The position numbers and the translations under genes are program-made. The notes under the pieces are model-generated. The model made no database searches and was not told where the DNA came from. It saw only the letters and a program-made list of their open reading frames with translations. Positions 1 through 4,912 of a stretch of 5,425 bases of DNA are shown here, in pieces; the stretch's first letter is position 1, and each line of letters begins with the position of its first letter. The stretch is from Campylobacteraceae bacterium (lineage in GTDB: Bacteria > Campylobacterota > Campylobacteria > Campylobacterales > Sulfurovaceae): assembly GCA_026982175.1 (NCBI GenBank), contig JALSHP010000044.1, positions 1 to 5,425 of the forward strand, in the 5' to 3' direction.

Positions 1-326
1 TCAGTCAAAATGCACAAGGTTATGGTGTAGAAGAAGCACCACGTGGTTGTTTAGGTCATTGGGTACGCATCGAGAACGGTATAGTGGCTAATTATCAAGC
101 TGTAGTCCCTTCCACATGGAATGCTGGACCTAGAGACCATCTTGGTCGTATGGGTGCTTATGAGTTAGCCCTTAAAGGCATTAAACTTTCCAATATAGAT
201 GAGCCATTAGAAATTCTTAGAGCTGTTCACAGTTTCGACCCGTGTATTGCCTGTGCAGTACATGTCATAGATACTAAAGGTAAAGAACTCGCACAGTACA
301 AAATAAACCCTGTTTGTGCAGTATAA
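1..326 (+). CDS. [NiFe]-hydrogenase large subunit, C-terminal part (5' partial)
   Basis: This is the last 107 residues of the catalytic large subunit of a group 1 (periplasmic, H2-uptake) [NiFe]-hydrogenase; the rest lies off the left edge. The frame is open from base 3, with no start of its own that makes sense. Visible family motifs are EEAPRG (bases 30-47), whose Arg (42-44) matches the conserved canopy arginine above the Ni-Fe site, then GHW, NYQAVVPSTWNAGPRD, and near the end DPCIACAVH (237-263), whose two Cys ligate Ni and Fe. In this family a dedicated protease cuts after that final His once nickel is inserted; here it would remove 20 residues (264-323). Both Cys codons are TGT, so this is not the selenocysteine NiFeSe type. 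The residue after PRG is Cys, where relatives usually have Ala, Gly or Met. The next gene starts 10 bases after the stop. Family assignment is near certain; a name such as hydB or hyaB cannot be chosen from this end. Confidence 0.97.
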   Translation, partial: SQNAQGYGVEEAPRGCLGHWVRIENGIVANYQAVVPSTWNAGPRDHLGRMGAYELALKGIKLSNIDEPLEILRAVHSFDPCIACAVHVIDTKGKELAQYKINPVCAV

Positions 327-331
327 AGGAG
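326..331 (+). promoter_or_regulatory. Ribosome-binding site deciding the cytochrome start
   Basis: AAGGAG begins on the last base of the hydrogenase stop codon and ends 5 bases before ATG 337. It favours that ATG over the in-frame GTG codons at 316 and 334; the 316 start would also put extra residues before a clean lipoprotein signal peptide. The position suggests translational coupling to the hydrogenase gene. Confidence 0.85.
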
Positions 332-336
332 ATGTG

Positions 337-1530
337 ATGAAAAATATATTTAAAAAACTTTTGTCTGTTAGTGCAGTTACTTTTTTATTGACGGCTTGTG
401 GAGAAGATACTACTACGAACACTACAACTGCCATACCAGGAGGAACACCACAACCTTCAATCAACAATGTCACTCCATCGGCAAGAAAAAATGTTTATAA
501 TGCTTTAGAGGATTGGCGTAAACCACGGCTCTTTGCAAAAAGTACTTCTAATACAATTTGTAATAAAGCAAAAGTATTTATGCTCCGTCCTCATGCTACG
601 ACCATTCAAGCTAAATTTGTTGATTTTACATCTCAAGATATATATCCTTCTGGATATAGAATAAGAGCAACACAGGTAAAAAATCCTAATATTAAGGTAG
701 ATTTAGAATATGATACAATAACTAAACGATGGAAAAAAGAGTGTGTACCTGTCACTTATGTTAATAAAAATGATATCTATCCAGCTTATTGGGTAGAAGC
801 TATCAATGATAGTAATGGTTCTGTGGTTACAAGAGATAAAGTTATTATCTATGATGATGGCACAAAAAACTGTATGGCGTGTCATGCTTCCAATAGTCAA
901 CATGCATTAGCTTATGCAAATACTCCTGCGAACCTTGCTGACCCTGAAACTGATTTTAAAGTAAATATACTTAGAATACATGATAAAAAGCATAATACAA
1001 CACTTGAAAATAAGTCTAAAACAGCTGTAGTTAGTTGTACGAGTTGTCACGGGATTAATGGAGTGCAAGGTAGTGGTAAGAAGAATCTTCCAGCACTTAC
1101 CAATGCTATTCATGCTGTTCATGCGAATCTAAAAGAGCCAAATATTATGGGGGCTACAAACTGTTTAACTTGTCACCCTGGAGAGACTATTAGCAAAACT
1201 TTTAATGGAAAAGTGATGCATGAACTTAGTAGATTTTGGAGAAGTGAAGATGGACATGGAGAGTGGACAGAAAAAAATGGTGCAGTAAGTTGTACGCTTT
1301 GTCATGGTTTAGACCTTAGGGGTACTAAAATATCTAACAATACAAGTTGTTATAAATGTCATGGTCGAGAGTGGAATACACCGATTATTGGGGTCAACTC
1401 TTTAAATGGTCAGACTTTAGCTGATTTTGTAAATAATGATGACAATAATAATGACAATGATGATGATGACGATGATGATGATGATGATGACGATGATGAC
1501 GATGATGACGATGATGATGATGATGATTAA
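337..1530 (+). CDS. Five-haem cytochrome c lipoprotein with poly-Asp tail
   Basis: A 397-residue predicted exported multihaem cytochrome c. Residues 1-21 form a lipoprotein signal peptide (KK, a hydrophobic stretch, lipobox LTAC, lipidated Cys21), followed by a Thr/Pro-rich linker to about residue 50. Residues 50-175 contain no haem motif but two Cys (75 and 136) that could form a disulfide. The haem part has CxxCH motifs at 179-183, 234-238, 276-280, 319-323 and 338-342. Spare His residues (189, 215, 219, 259, 262, 295, 307) could be distal ligands. The last 30 residues are only Asp and Asn, ending in 23 consecutive Asp (375-397). The gene sits 10 bases behind the hydrogenase large subunit with an overlapping ribosome-binding site, so co-expression is likely. 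By inference it accepts electrons from H2 oxidation, or passes them on, in the periplasm or at a membrane surface. I do not recognise a named family for the whole protein; which membrane carries the lipid anchor cannot be read from the sequence. Confidence 0.9.
   Translation: MKNIFKKLLSVSAVTFLLTACGEDTTTNTTTAIPGGTPQPSINNVTPSARKNVYNALEDWRKPRLFAKSTSNTICNKAKVFMLRPHATTIQAKFVDFTSQDIYPSGYRIRATQVKNPNIKVDLEYDTITKRWKKECVPVTYVNKNDIYPAYWVEAINDSNGSVVTRDKVIIYDDGTKNCMACHASNSQHALAYANTPANLADPETDFKVNILRIHDKKHNTTLENKSKTAVVSCTSCHGINGVQGSGKKNLPALTNAIHAVHANLKEPNIMGATNCLTCHPGETISKTFNGKVMHELSRFWRSEDGHGEWTEKNGAVSCTLCHGLDLRGTKISNNTSCYKCHGREWNTPIIGVNSLNGQTLADFVNNDDNNNDNDDDDDDDDDDDDDDDDDDDDDDD
1459..1527 (+). repeat. 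GAT/GAC trinucleotide repeat encoding 23 Asp
   Basis: Twenty-three consecutive Asp codons, 19 GAT and 4 GAC (at 1468, 1489, 1498, 1507), end directly at the TAA stop. They are preceded by mixed GAC/AAT codons from 1435, which look like a degraded part of the same tract. Slippage here changes length in steps of one Asp and keeps the frame. The GAC interruptions would be expected to slow such slippage. Confidence 0.95.
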
Positions 1531-1549
1531 ATAATATTGAACATATTGA

Positions 1550-1558
1550 TGTTATAAT
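1550..1558 (+). promoter_or_regulatory. Extended -10 promoter for the monohaem protein gene
   Basis: TGTTATAAT is a perfect extended -10 element (TGn plus TATAAT), 56 bases before ATG 1615. No good -35 lies at the normal spacing; TTGAAC at 1537-1542 is too close (10 bases). Epsilonproteobacterial sigma-70 promoters commonly lack a conserved -35. An inverted repeat, AACAT-N4-ATGTT (1540-1553), runs into this element and could be an operator. A second dyad around the -10 (GTTATA-A-TATAAC, 1551-1563) is AT-rich and may be chance. Confidence 0.6.
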
Positions 1559-1614
1559 ATAACGAATTTTTTGGGTTTTCTAAAGGATTCAGTAGATAAA
1601 AACAGGAGAATTTT

Positions 1615-2070
1615 ATGAAAAAAATTATCATAACACTTATTGTACTATTTGGATTGATACAACTCGTTCCTTATGGTAAAGAGACAAGCAACCCTAAAGT
1701 GATGGCTGAACCTAAATGGGACTCTGCTAAAACCAAAGAACTCTTTATGAGGGGTTGTGCTGATTGCCACTCTCATGAGACCAAATACCCTTGGTATAAT
1801 CAAATTGCACCTATCTCATGGCTTATTGCCAATCATATTGAAGAGGGACGAGAACATTTCAATGTCTCAATGTGGGGCATACAGAAAAAGAATGATGGTG
1901 ATGAAGCTGCCAAAGAGGTAGAAGAGGGAGAGATGCCGTTAAGCTCTTACCTCATAGCTCACCCTGAAGCACGTTTTACCAAAGAAGAGAAAGCACTACT
2001 CATTGAAGGACTCAAAAAGACCTTTGGAGAAGAGAAAGAACATAATGAGAAAGAGGAGCATGAAGATTAA
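1615..2070 (+). CDS. Membrane-anchored monohaem protein, haem-binding-domain (Haem_bd) family
   Basis: A 151-residue protein with an N-terminal hydrophobic segment (about residues 3-20, preceded by KK) and no clear cleavage site, so it is probably anchored in the inner membrane with its domain in the periplasm. One c-type haem motif, CADCH, is at 48-52. It is followed by HSHETKYPWY, APISWLIANHI, EEGREHFNVSMW and a late EEGEMPLSSY; this order (CxxCHS, YPWY, aPisW, hi.eGr..~N.S.W, GeMPl.sY) is typical of the haem-binding-domain family (Pfam Haem_bd). The exact role of that family is poorly defined; small electron carrier or haem sensor are the usual guesses. The C-terminus from about residue 135 is rich in Glu, Lys and His. 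AGGAG at 1604-1608, 6 bases before the ATG, supports this start. The gene has its own promoter and converges on the DUF2202 gene. Family assignment is strong, function is weak. Confidence 0.9.
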   Translation: MKKIIITLIVLFGLIQLVPYGKETSNPKVMAEPKWDSAKTKELFMRGCADCHSHETKYPWYNQIAPISWLIANHIEEGREHFNVSMWGIQKKNDGDEAAKEVEEGEMPLSSYLIAHPEARFTKEEKALLIEGLKKTFGEEKEHNEKEEHED

Positions 2071-2082
2071 TTTCTTCATGCT
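2057..2082. terminator. Hairpin spanning the stop codon of the monohaem gene
   Basis: GCATGAAGA (2058-2066) and TCTTCATGC (2073-2081) are perfect inverted repeats around a 6-base loop, with an extra A-T pair at 2057/2082. The TAA stop (2068-2070) lies in the loop. No U-run follows directly. It abuts the second hairpin and may act with it in a bidirectional terminator or as an mRNA 3'-end stabiliser. Confidence 0.45.
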
Positions 2083-2108
2083 TTGTGGCTATTTATCGTA
2101 GCCACAAA
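2082..2108. terminator. Bidirectional terminator hairpin between convergent genes
   Basis: TTTGTGGCTA (2082-2091) and TAGCCACAAA (2099-2108) form a perfect 10-bp stem with a 7-base loop, 12 bases after the monohaem stop on the + strand and 7 bases after the DUF2202 stop on the - strand. On the + strand it is followed by a T-rich stretch (TATTATTTTAT), so it is a better intrinsic terminator in that direction; on the - strand it leads into the neighbouring hairpin. Confidence 0.7.
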
Positions 2109-2115
2109 TATTATT

Positions 2116-2838
2116 TTATCTCCAGCTCCCTCCACCATTTCCTCTGCCTTGACCACGACCTTGACCTCGTCCACCTTTTTGCTTTTGAGGATATTCAGGA
2201 TGACAATATTTAGCTCCTAGAGAACAACAACCATTAGAGACCCCTAGCTGTTTTAATCCTTTGTCAAATGCCCAATAGTGGTTGTATGTACCTTTAAGTA
2301 AAAAGTTATAGGTCTGTACTACATCTTGTGCATTAGCTTGTTCTGCCTCTCTGGTATATTTTTGGAGGTCTTCAACATCAATAACTTCTACCATACAACC
2401 CACTTCTAAAGCATCTCTTTTTGAGCGAATACCTTTGGCATAGAGTTCATTGTAAAGAGATTGTATGTGTGCTGTTTGGTATTGACCTGCTCTTTGGTAA
2501 GGGGTTGCTACACCATATCGAGTAGCTAAATCTTTAACAGCGTCAATGTGTCTTACTTCTGCTTTGGTTGCTATTTTCGTAAGTTGATTGACAGGTTGTT
2601 GTGCATAAATTGCCAAATAGACCTCCTTTGCTAATCGCTCTTCATCATACATATAGGCTAATGATTTTTGAACAGCACTACGGTTATGTGTTGTGCTACT
2701 TGTTTGCGTAATTGGGCTATTAGAAGGTGTTGATACGCCACCTCTTGATGCTTGTTGAACTTGGTTGTTATTGGCTACACAACCTGTAATAATCATTGTT
2801 GAGAGTAGTAGAGAAGATGTTAGTAAATTTTTTTTCAT
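2116..2838 (-). CDS. DUF2202 ferritin-like domain lipoprotein
   Basis: A 240-residue lipoprotein: signal peptide with lipobox ITGC (lipidated Cys20), a Ser/Thr/Gln linker to about 55, then a DUF2202 domain (about 56-200). The domain shows the family pattern: DEERLAKEVY (65-74), KAEVRHIDAV (92-101), Y.R.G.Y (119-120 region), LYNELYAKG (128-136), ALEVGCMVEVIDVEDL (143-158) and TYNHYWAF (184-191). Glu66/67, Glu72, Glu94, His97, Glu145 and Glu151 are candidate ligands of a ferritin-like di-metal site; known DUF2202 proteins fold as four-helix bundles, but their reaction is not established. After the domain come Cys204, Cys205 and Cys212-His213, possibly a further metal or disulfide site, and a Gly/Arg/Gln repeat tail (222-237). 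ATG 2838 is preceded by AAGGAAA 8 bases upstream. It has its own promoter and lies downstream of the nickel transporter genes on the same strand after a 108-base gap, so it is probably a separate unit. Metal storage or oxidative protection is a guess. Confidence 0.88.
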   Translation of the reverse strand: MKKNLLTSSLLLSTMIITGCVANNNQVQQASRGGVSTPSNSPITQTSSTTHNRSAVQKSLAYMYDEERLAKEVYLAIYAQQPVNQLTKIATKAEVRHIDAVKDLATRYGVATPYQRAGQYQTAHIQSLYNELYAKGIRSKRDALEVGCMVEVIDVEDLQKYTREAEQANAQDVVQTYNFLLKGTYNHYWAFDKGLKQLGVSNGCCSLGAKYCHPEYPQKQKGGRGQGRGQGRGNGGGSWR

Positions 2839-2874
2839 ATTATGAATTTCCTTATAATTTATGATTTGAAGAGT

Positions 2875-2883
2875 ATTGTAACA
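2875..2883 (-). promoter_or_regulatory. Extended -10 promoter for the DUF2202 gene
   Basis: Read on the - strand, TGTTACAAT matches an extended -10 (TGn plus TACAAT), 36 bases before ATG 2838. No convincing -35 at 16-18 bases; TTAACA (2906-2901) is 20 bases away. A perfect 6-4-6 inverted repeat overlaps this element (2879-2894). Confidence 0.5.
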
Positions 2884-2894
2884 AGTTTTTGTTA
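2879..2894. promoter_or_regulatory. Candidate operator dyad TAACAA-N4-TTGTTA
   Basis: A perfect 6-bp inverted repeat with a 4-base spacer overlaps the -10 of the DUF2202 gene. The 6-4-6 layout is like sites of Crp/Fnr-type regulators, though the half-sites are not a standard FNR box. Its core AACAA-N4-TTGTT resembles the AACAT-N4-ATGTT dyad at the other promoter in this window (1540-1553). A chance origin in AT-rich DNA is possible. Confidence 0.35.
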
Positions 2895-2913
2895 GTAAAG
2901 TGTTAATAGCTCT

Positions 2914-2930
2914 TGCCTATAAAATAGGCA
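2914..2930. terminator. Short hairpin after the nickel transporter operon
   Basis: TGCCTAT and ATAGGCA form a 7-bp stem with a 3-base loop, 16 bases beyond the stop of the ATPase gene on the - strand. No U-run follows it on the - strand, so it is at best a weak terminator or an mRNA 3'-end structure for the operon. It sits upstream of the DUF2202 promoter. Confidence 0.4.
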
Positions 2931-2946
2931 TTAAACTTCTATTTTA

Positions 2947-3729
2947 TTATTTCCAATCGTGTAAATGATAATGTTCATGTTCGAGTTTATTATGGCTATG
3001 TGTATGTTTATGAAGAAGTTGTGCTTCTATAAGCGTAGAGCTATCTTCTAAAAGTGTTTTAATCTCACCATCATAAATAATTTGATGCTTCTCTCCTAAA
3101 ACAATGGCTCTCTCTCCCAACTCTTTTCCTAAACTTAGGTTGTGTGTGGCAATTAAAGATGTTATTTCTAGCTCTTTAAGAAAATCAACCAACCAGCCCG
3201 TTGTTGGTGGGTCTAGGTGGGCTGTGGGTTCATCCATTAAGAGTACTTTAGGCTCAATACAAAGTAATGAGGCTAAAAGTACTTTTTGTTTCTGTCCTCC
3301 ACTCAAAGTAAGAGGTGAAGTTTTTAAAATCTTCTCTATCTTAAAGAGTTTTGCCCAATGATGCACTTTGGCATCAAGCTCATCAAACTCAAACTGTTTT
3401 AAACCAAAGGCTATCTCATCATAAACGGTTGGATTAAAGAGCATAGAAGAGGGGTCTTGCATCTGCAAAGAGAGTGTTTGTCGAAAAGTTTTACTATTTT
3501 TTTTGAGATACTTTTTATTGACTATCTCATTGTTAAATTGGTAAGTACCACTTTTAGGATAGATTAGACCATTTAAAAGTTTTAAAAGTGTCGATTTACC
3601 CGACCCATTAATACCAAAAAGTAGAACCCTCTCTTTTTCGTTAATCTCAAAGCTAATATCTTTTAGTACTTCGACTTCATTGTATTGGTAATCTTCATAG
3701 CTATAAGATATATTTTCACATTTAATCAT
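2947..3729 (-). CDS. nikO: ECF-type nickel/cobalt transporter ATPase (CbiO/NikO) with His-rich tail
   Basis: The 260-residue cytoplasmic ATP-binding subunit that drives metal import by the MQO complex. All ABC motifs are present: Walker A GINGSGKST (39-47), Q-loop around Gln91 in the CbiO-like QMQDPSSMLF, signature LSGGQKQ (142-148), Walker B VLLMDEP (162-168), D-loop AHLD (170-173) and H-loop His196. A single ATPase gene is seen, consistent with a homodimer. The C-terminal 21 residues are histidine-rich, with eight His (240, 242, 244, 246, 251, 253, 255, 257) mostly in H-x-H spacing; this is beyond the normal domain and is suited to bind nickel or another transition metal. The ATG lies inside the end of the preceding T-component gene (8-base overlap) behind an AGAGGA ribosome-binding site. 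Nickel rather than cobalt is inferred from the adjacent [NiFe]-hydrogenase, so the nik name is provisional; cbiO is the alternative. Confidence 0.92.
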   Translation of the reverse strand: MIKCENISYSYEDYQYNEVEVLKDISFEINEKERVLLFGINGSGKSTLLKLLNGLIYPKSGTYQFNNEIVNKKYLKKNSKTFRQTLSLQMQDPSSMLFNPTVYDEIAFGLKQFEFDELDAKVHHWAKLFKIEKILKTSPLTLSGGQKQKVLLASLLCIEPKVLLMDEPTAHLDPPTTGWLVDFLKELEITSLIATHNLSLGKELGERAIVLGEKHQIIYDGEIKTLLEDSSTLIEAQLLHKHTHSHNKLEHEHYHLHDWK

Positions 3730-4267
3730 CTAAGAGTCCTCTTGAACGAAGCCCTAGCGTCTGTTCATTTGATTTGTGTAACATTGTCCCAAATAGTGTT
3801 GCCATAATAGGGCTTAGTTGTTTGGGATGAATGGTTTTTTTTAACGTTACCCCTCGACTTTTTAGACCAAGATAATAGTCATTTAAAAGTTTTTTGAGAA
3901 GCAATATTTGAGAGTAACTCAAAGCATACAGTAGCGAAGCTGTATGATTAAAACTTAATACCTTATGAAAGTTAATATGGTGCATCAAAGTAAAGGTCAA
4001 AAGGGTAATCGCCAAGGCACGAAGATTTAAAATAATTAAAAGAGATAAATCAACCGTTACAAAGAGAGAATAGAGCAGATAAGAGAGCGTAATCGTTCCA
4101 TTAAAAACCAAAAGGGTTAAAAAAGCTTTTTTCAAAATTTTAAATCGTGCATTACCATTAATCGCTAAAGTAAACAGTACCACGACTATCATAACAAGAT
4201 TACTATGGACTCCTCCTAAGATAAGAACGGAGATAAGATAGAGTATCGCCCAATTTTTCTCAGACAT
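3722..4267 (-). CDS. nikQ: ECF-type nickel/cobalt transporter transmembrane T component (CbiQ/NikQ)
   Basis: A 181-residue integral membrane protein that couples the ATPase to the substrate-binding subunit. Hydrophobic segments are visible at roughly 7-37 (one or two spans), 46-70, 72-95 and 108-125. Two Arg-Gly motifs in the cytoplasmic coupling region, KSRG (136-139) and RSRG (174-177), match the paired x-R-G signatures of energy-coupling T components, which contact the ATPases. It is shorter than typical CbiQ proteins of about 220-260 residues, ending right after the second motif, but the key parts are intact. I chose ATG 4267 (MSEKNW) over the TTG one codon earlier; the ATG overlaps the NikM stop by 8 bases (ATGTCTGA), and the next gene overlaps its own end by 8 bases, so translation is likely coupled. 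The ribosome-binding site is weak (AGAAAGA). Confidence 0.88.
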   Translation of the reverse strand: MSEKNWAILYLISVLILGGVHSNLVMIVVVLFTLAINGNARFKILKKAFLTLLVFNGTITLSYLLYSLFVTVDLSLLIILNLRALAITLLTFTLMHHINFHKVLSFNHTASLLYALSYSQILLLKKLLNDYYLGLKSRGVTLKKTIHPKQLSPIMATLFGTMLHKSNEQTLGLRSRGLLDD

Positions 4268-4904
4268 CAAAAATCTTTCTAAAGCGTTTGCGTAAAAACA
4301 AAACCAGTGTAACCGTTACAGCACCTTCTAAAATACCAAGAAAAAGATGAGGCAGTACAATAGAGGGTAAAGTTACTTCCAATCCAAAAGGAAAAAAGAG
4401 AGGGCTACCACTCGCTGAAGTGGCAATAAGAGGTTGAATCCCAAGGATAACAGCAATGCAAAGAGAGGGTAAAAAAATGCTAAACCATCCAGCCATAAAG
4501 AGGGCTACTTTTTCTGAATATCGCTTAAAAATCCCATAGGCATAATGAGCAGAGAAGCTACCCACAAAGGCTAAGAGAAGCATATTTACAGGGTAAGAGG
4601 TTACGCCTCCTCCTCCAAACAACAATGCTTGGAGAAGTAATACTAAGGAGATAGATAAAAAAGAGAGCCAAGGATTAAAAAGAAGTGCCAAAAGAGCAAT
4701 CCCACTTAAATGCATACTTGTCCCTCCTGGAAAAGGCATTACAATGAGCATCATCACAAAAGATATGGCAGATATTCCAGCAATCATGGGTATTTTTTCT
4801 ACCTCTAACGCTACTTTTTTATAACCCACATAAACCAAAGAAGCCCCAATGGCTAAAGCAGGTAAATACGTTTGTGGAGACAAAAATCCATCAGGTATAT
4901 GCAT
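4260..4904 (-). CDS. nikM: ECF-type nickel/cobalt transporter substrate-binding protein (CbiM/NikM)
   Basis: The 214-residue membrane S component that binds the metal ion. It starts with MHIPDGFL, the hallmark of CbiM/NikM; in the solved NikM2 structure the metal is held by the N-terminal amine, His2 and a His in the GTSxHLxG motif, here His65 in PGGTSMHLSG (59-68). About six or seven hydrophobic segments follow (about 13-29, 38-58, 66-95, 98-120, 132-160, 178-204), and a conserved ILEGAVT is near the end. The length fits a stand-alone M subunit without a fused N domain. The ATG is certain because the N-terminal Met-His is itself functional; TAGGAG just upstream overlaps the stop of the preceding beta-barrel gene, 8 bases away. 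With NikQ and NikO it forms the importer. No CbiN/NikN gene is seen next to it. The choice of nickel over cobalt rests on context. Confidence 0.95.
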   Translation of the reverse strand: MHIPDGFLSPQTYLPALAIGASLVYVGYKKVALEVEKIPMIAGISAISFVMMLIVMPFPGGTSMHLSGIALLALLFNPWLSFLSISLVLLLQALLFGGGGVTSYPVNMLLLAFVGSFSAHYAYGIFKRYSEKVALFMAGWFSIFLPSLCIAVILGIQPLIATSASGSPLFFPFGLEVTLPSIVLPHLFLGILEGAVTVTLVLFLRKRFRKIFDV

Positions 4905-4912
4905 CTCTACTC

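Noticed and set aside
243..254. Selenocysteine in the hydrogenase C-terminal motif
   Set aside because: Both ligand codons are TGT; there is no in-frame TGA.
84..326. A small stand-alone 80-residue gene starting at GTG 84
   Set aside because: The frame is open upstream with hydrogenase residues (EEAPRG...GHW), so this is only the end of the large subunit.
316..336. GTG 316 or GTG 334 as the start of the cytochrome gene
   Set aside because: ATG 337 has AAGGAG at good spacing and gives a normal lipoprotein signal peptide; the earlier GTG lies inside the hydrogenase coding region.
207..1122. Open frames on the - strand at 207-473, 703-903 and 907-1122
   Set aside because: They lie opposite well-supported genes, have no family features or ribosome-binding sites, and look like shadows.
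1435..1527. The GAT/GAC repeat as a CRISPR-like or intergenic repeat array
   Set aside because: It is a trinucleotide coding run in frame with the cytochrome, without spacers.
1551..1563. GTTATA-A-TATAAC dyad as an operator or terminator
   Set aside because: It is nearly all A/T, coincides with the -10 box and has a 1-base centre, so chance symmetry is likely; the T6 run at 1567-1572 has no convincing GC stem before it.
3104..3361. Open frame on the + strand inside the ATPase gene
   Set aside because: It is antisense to the strongly conserved NikO motifs and shows no domain.
4268..4270. TTG 4270 as the NikQ start
   Set aside because: The adjacent ATG 4267 is the better start codon and gives an 8-base overlap identical in length to the next gene joint.
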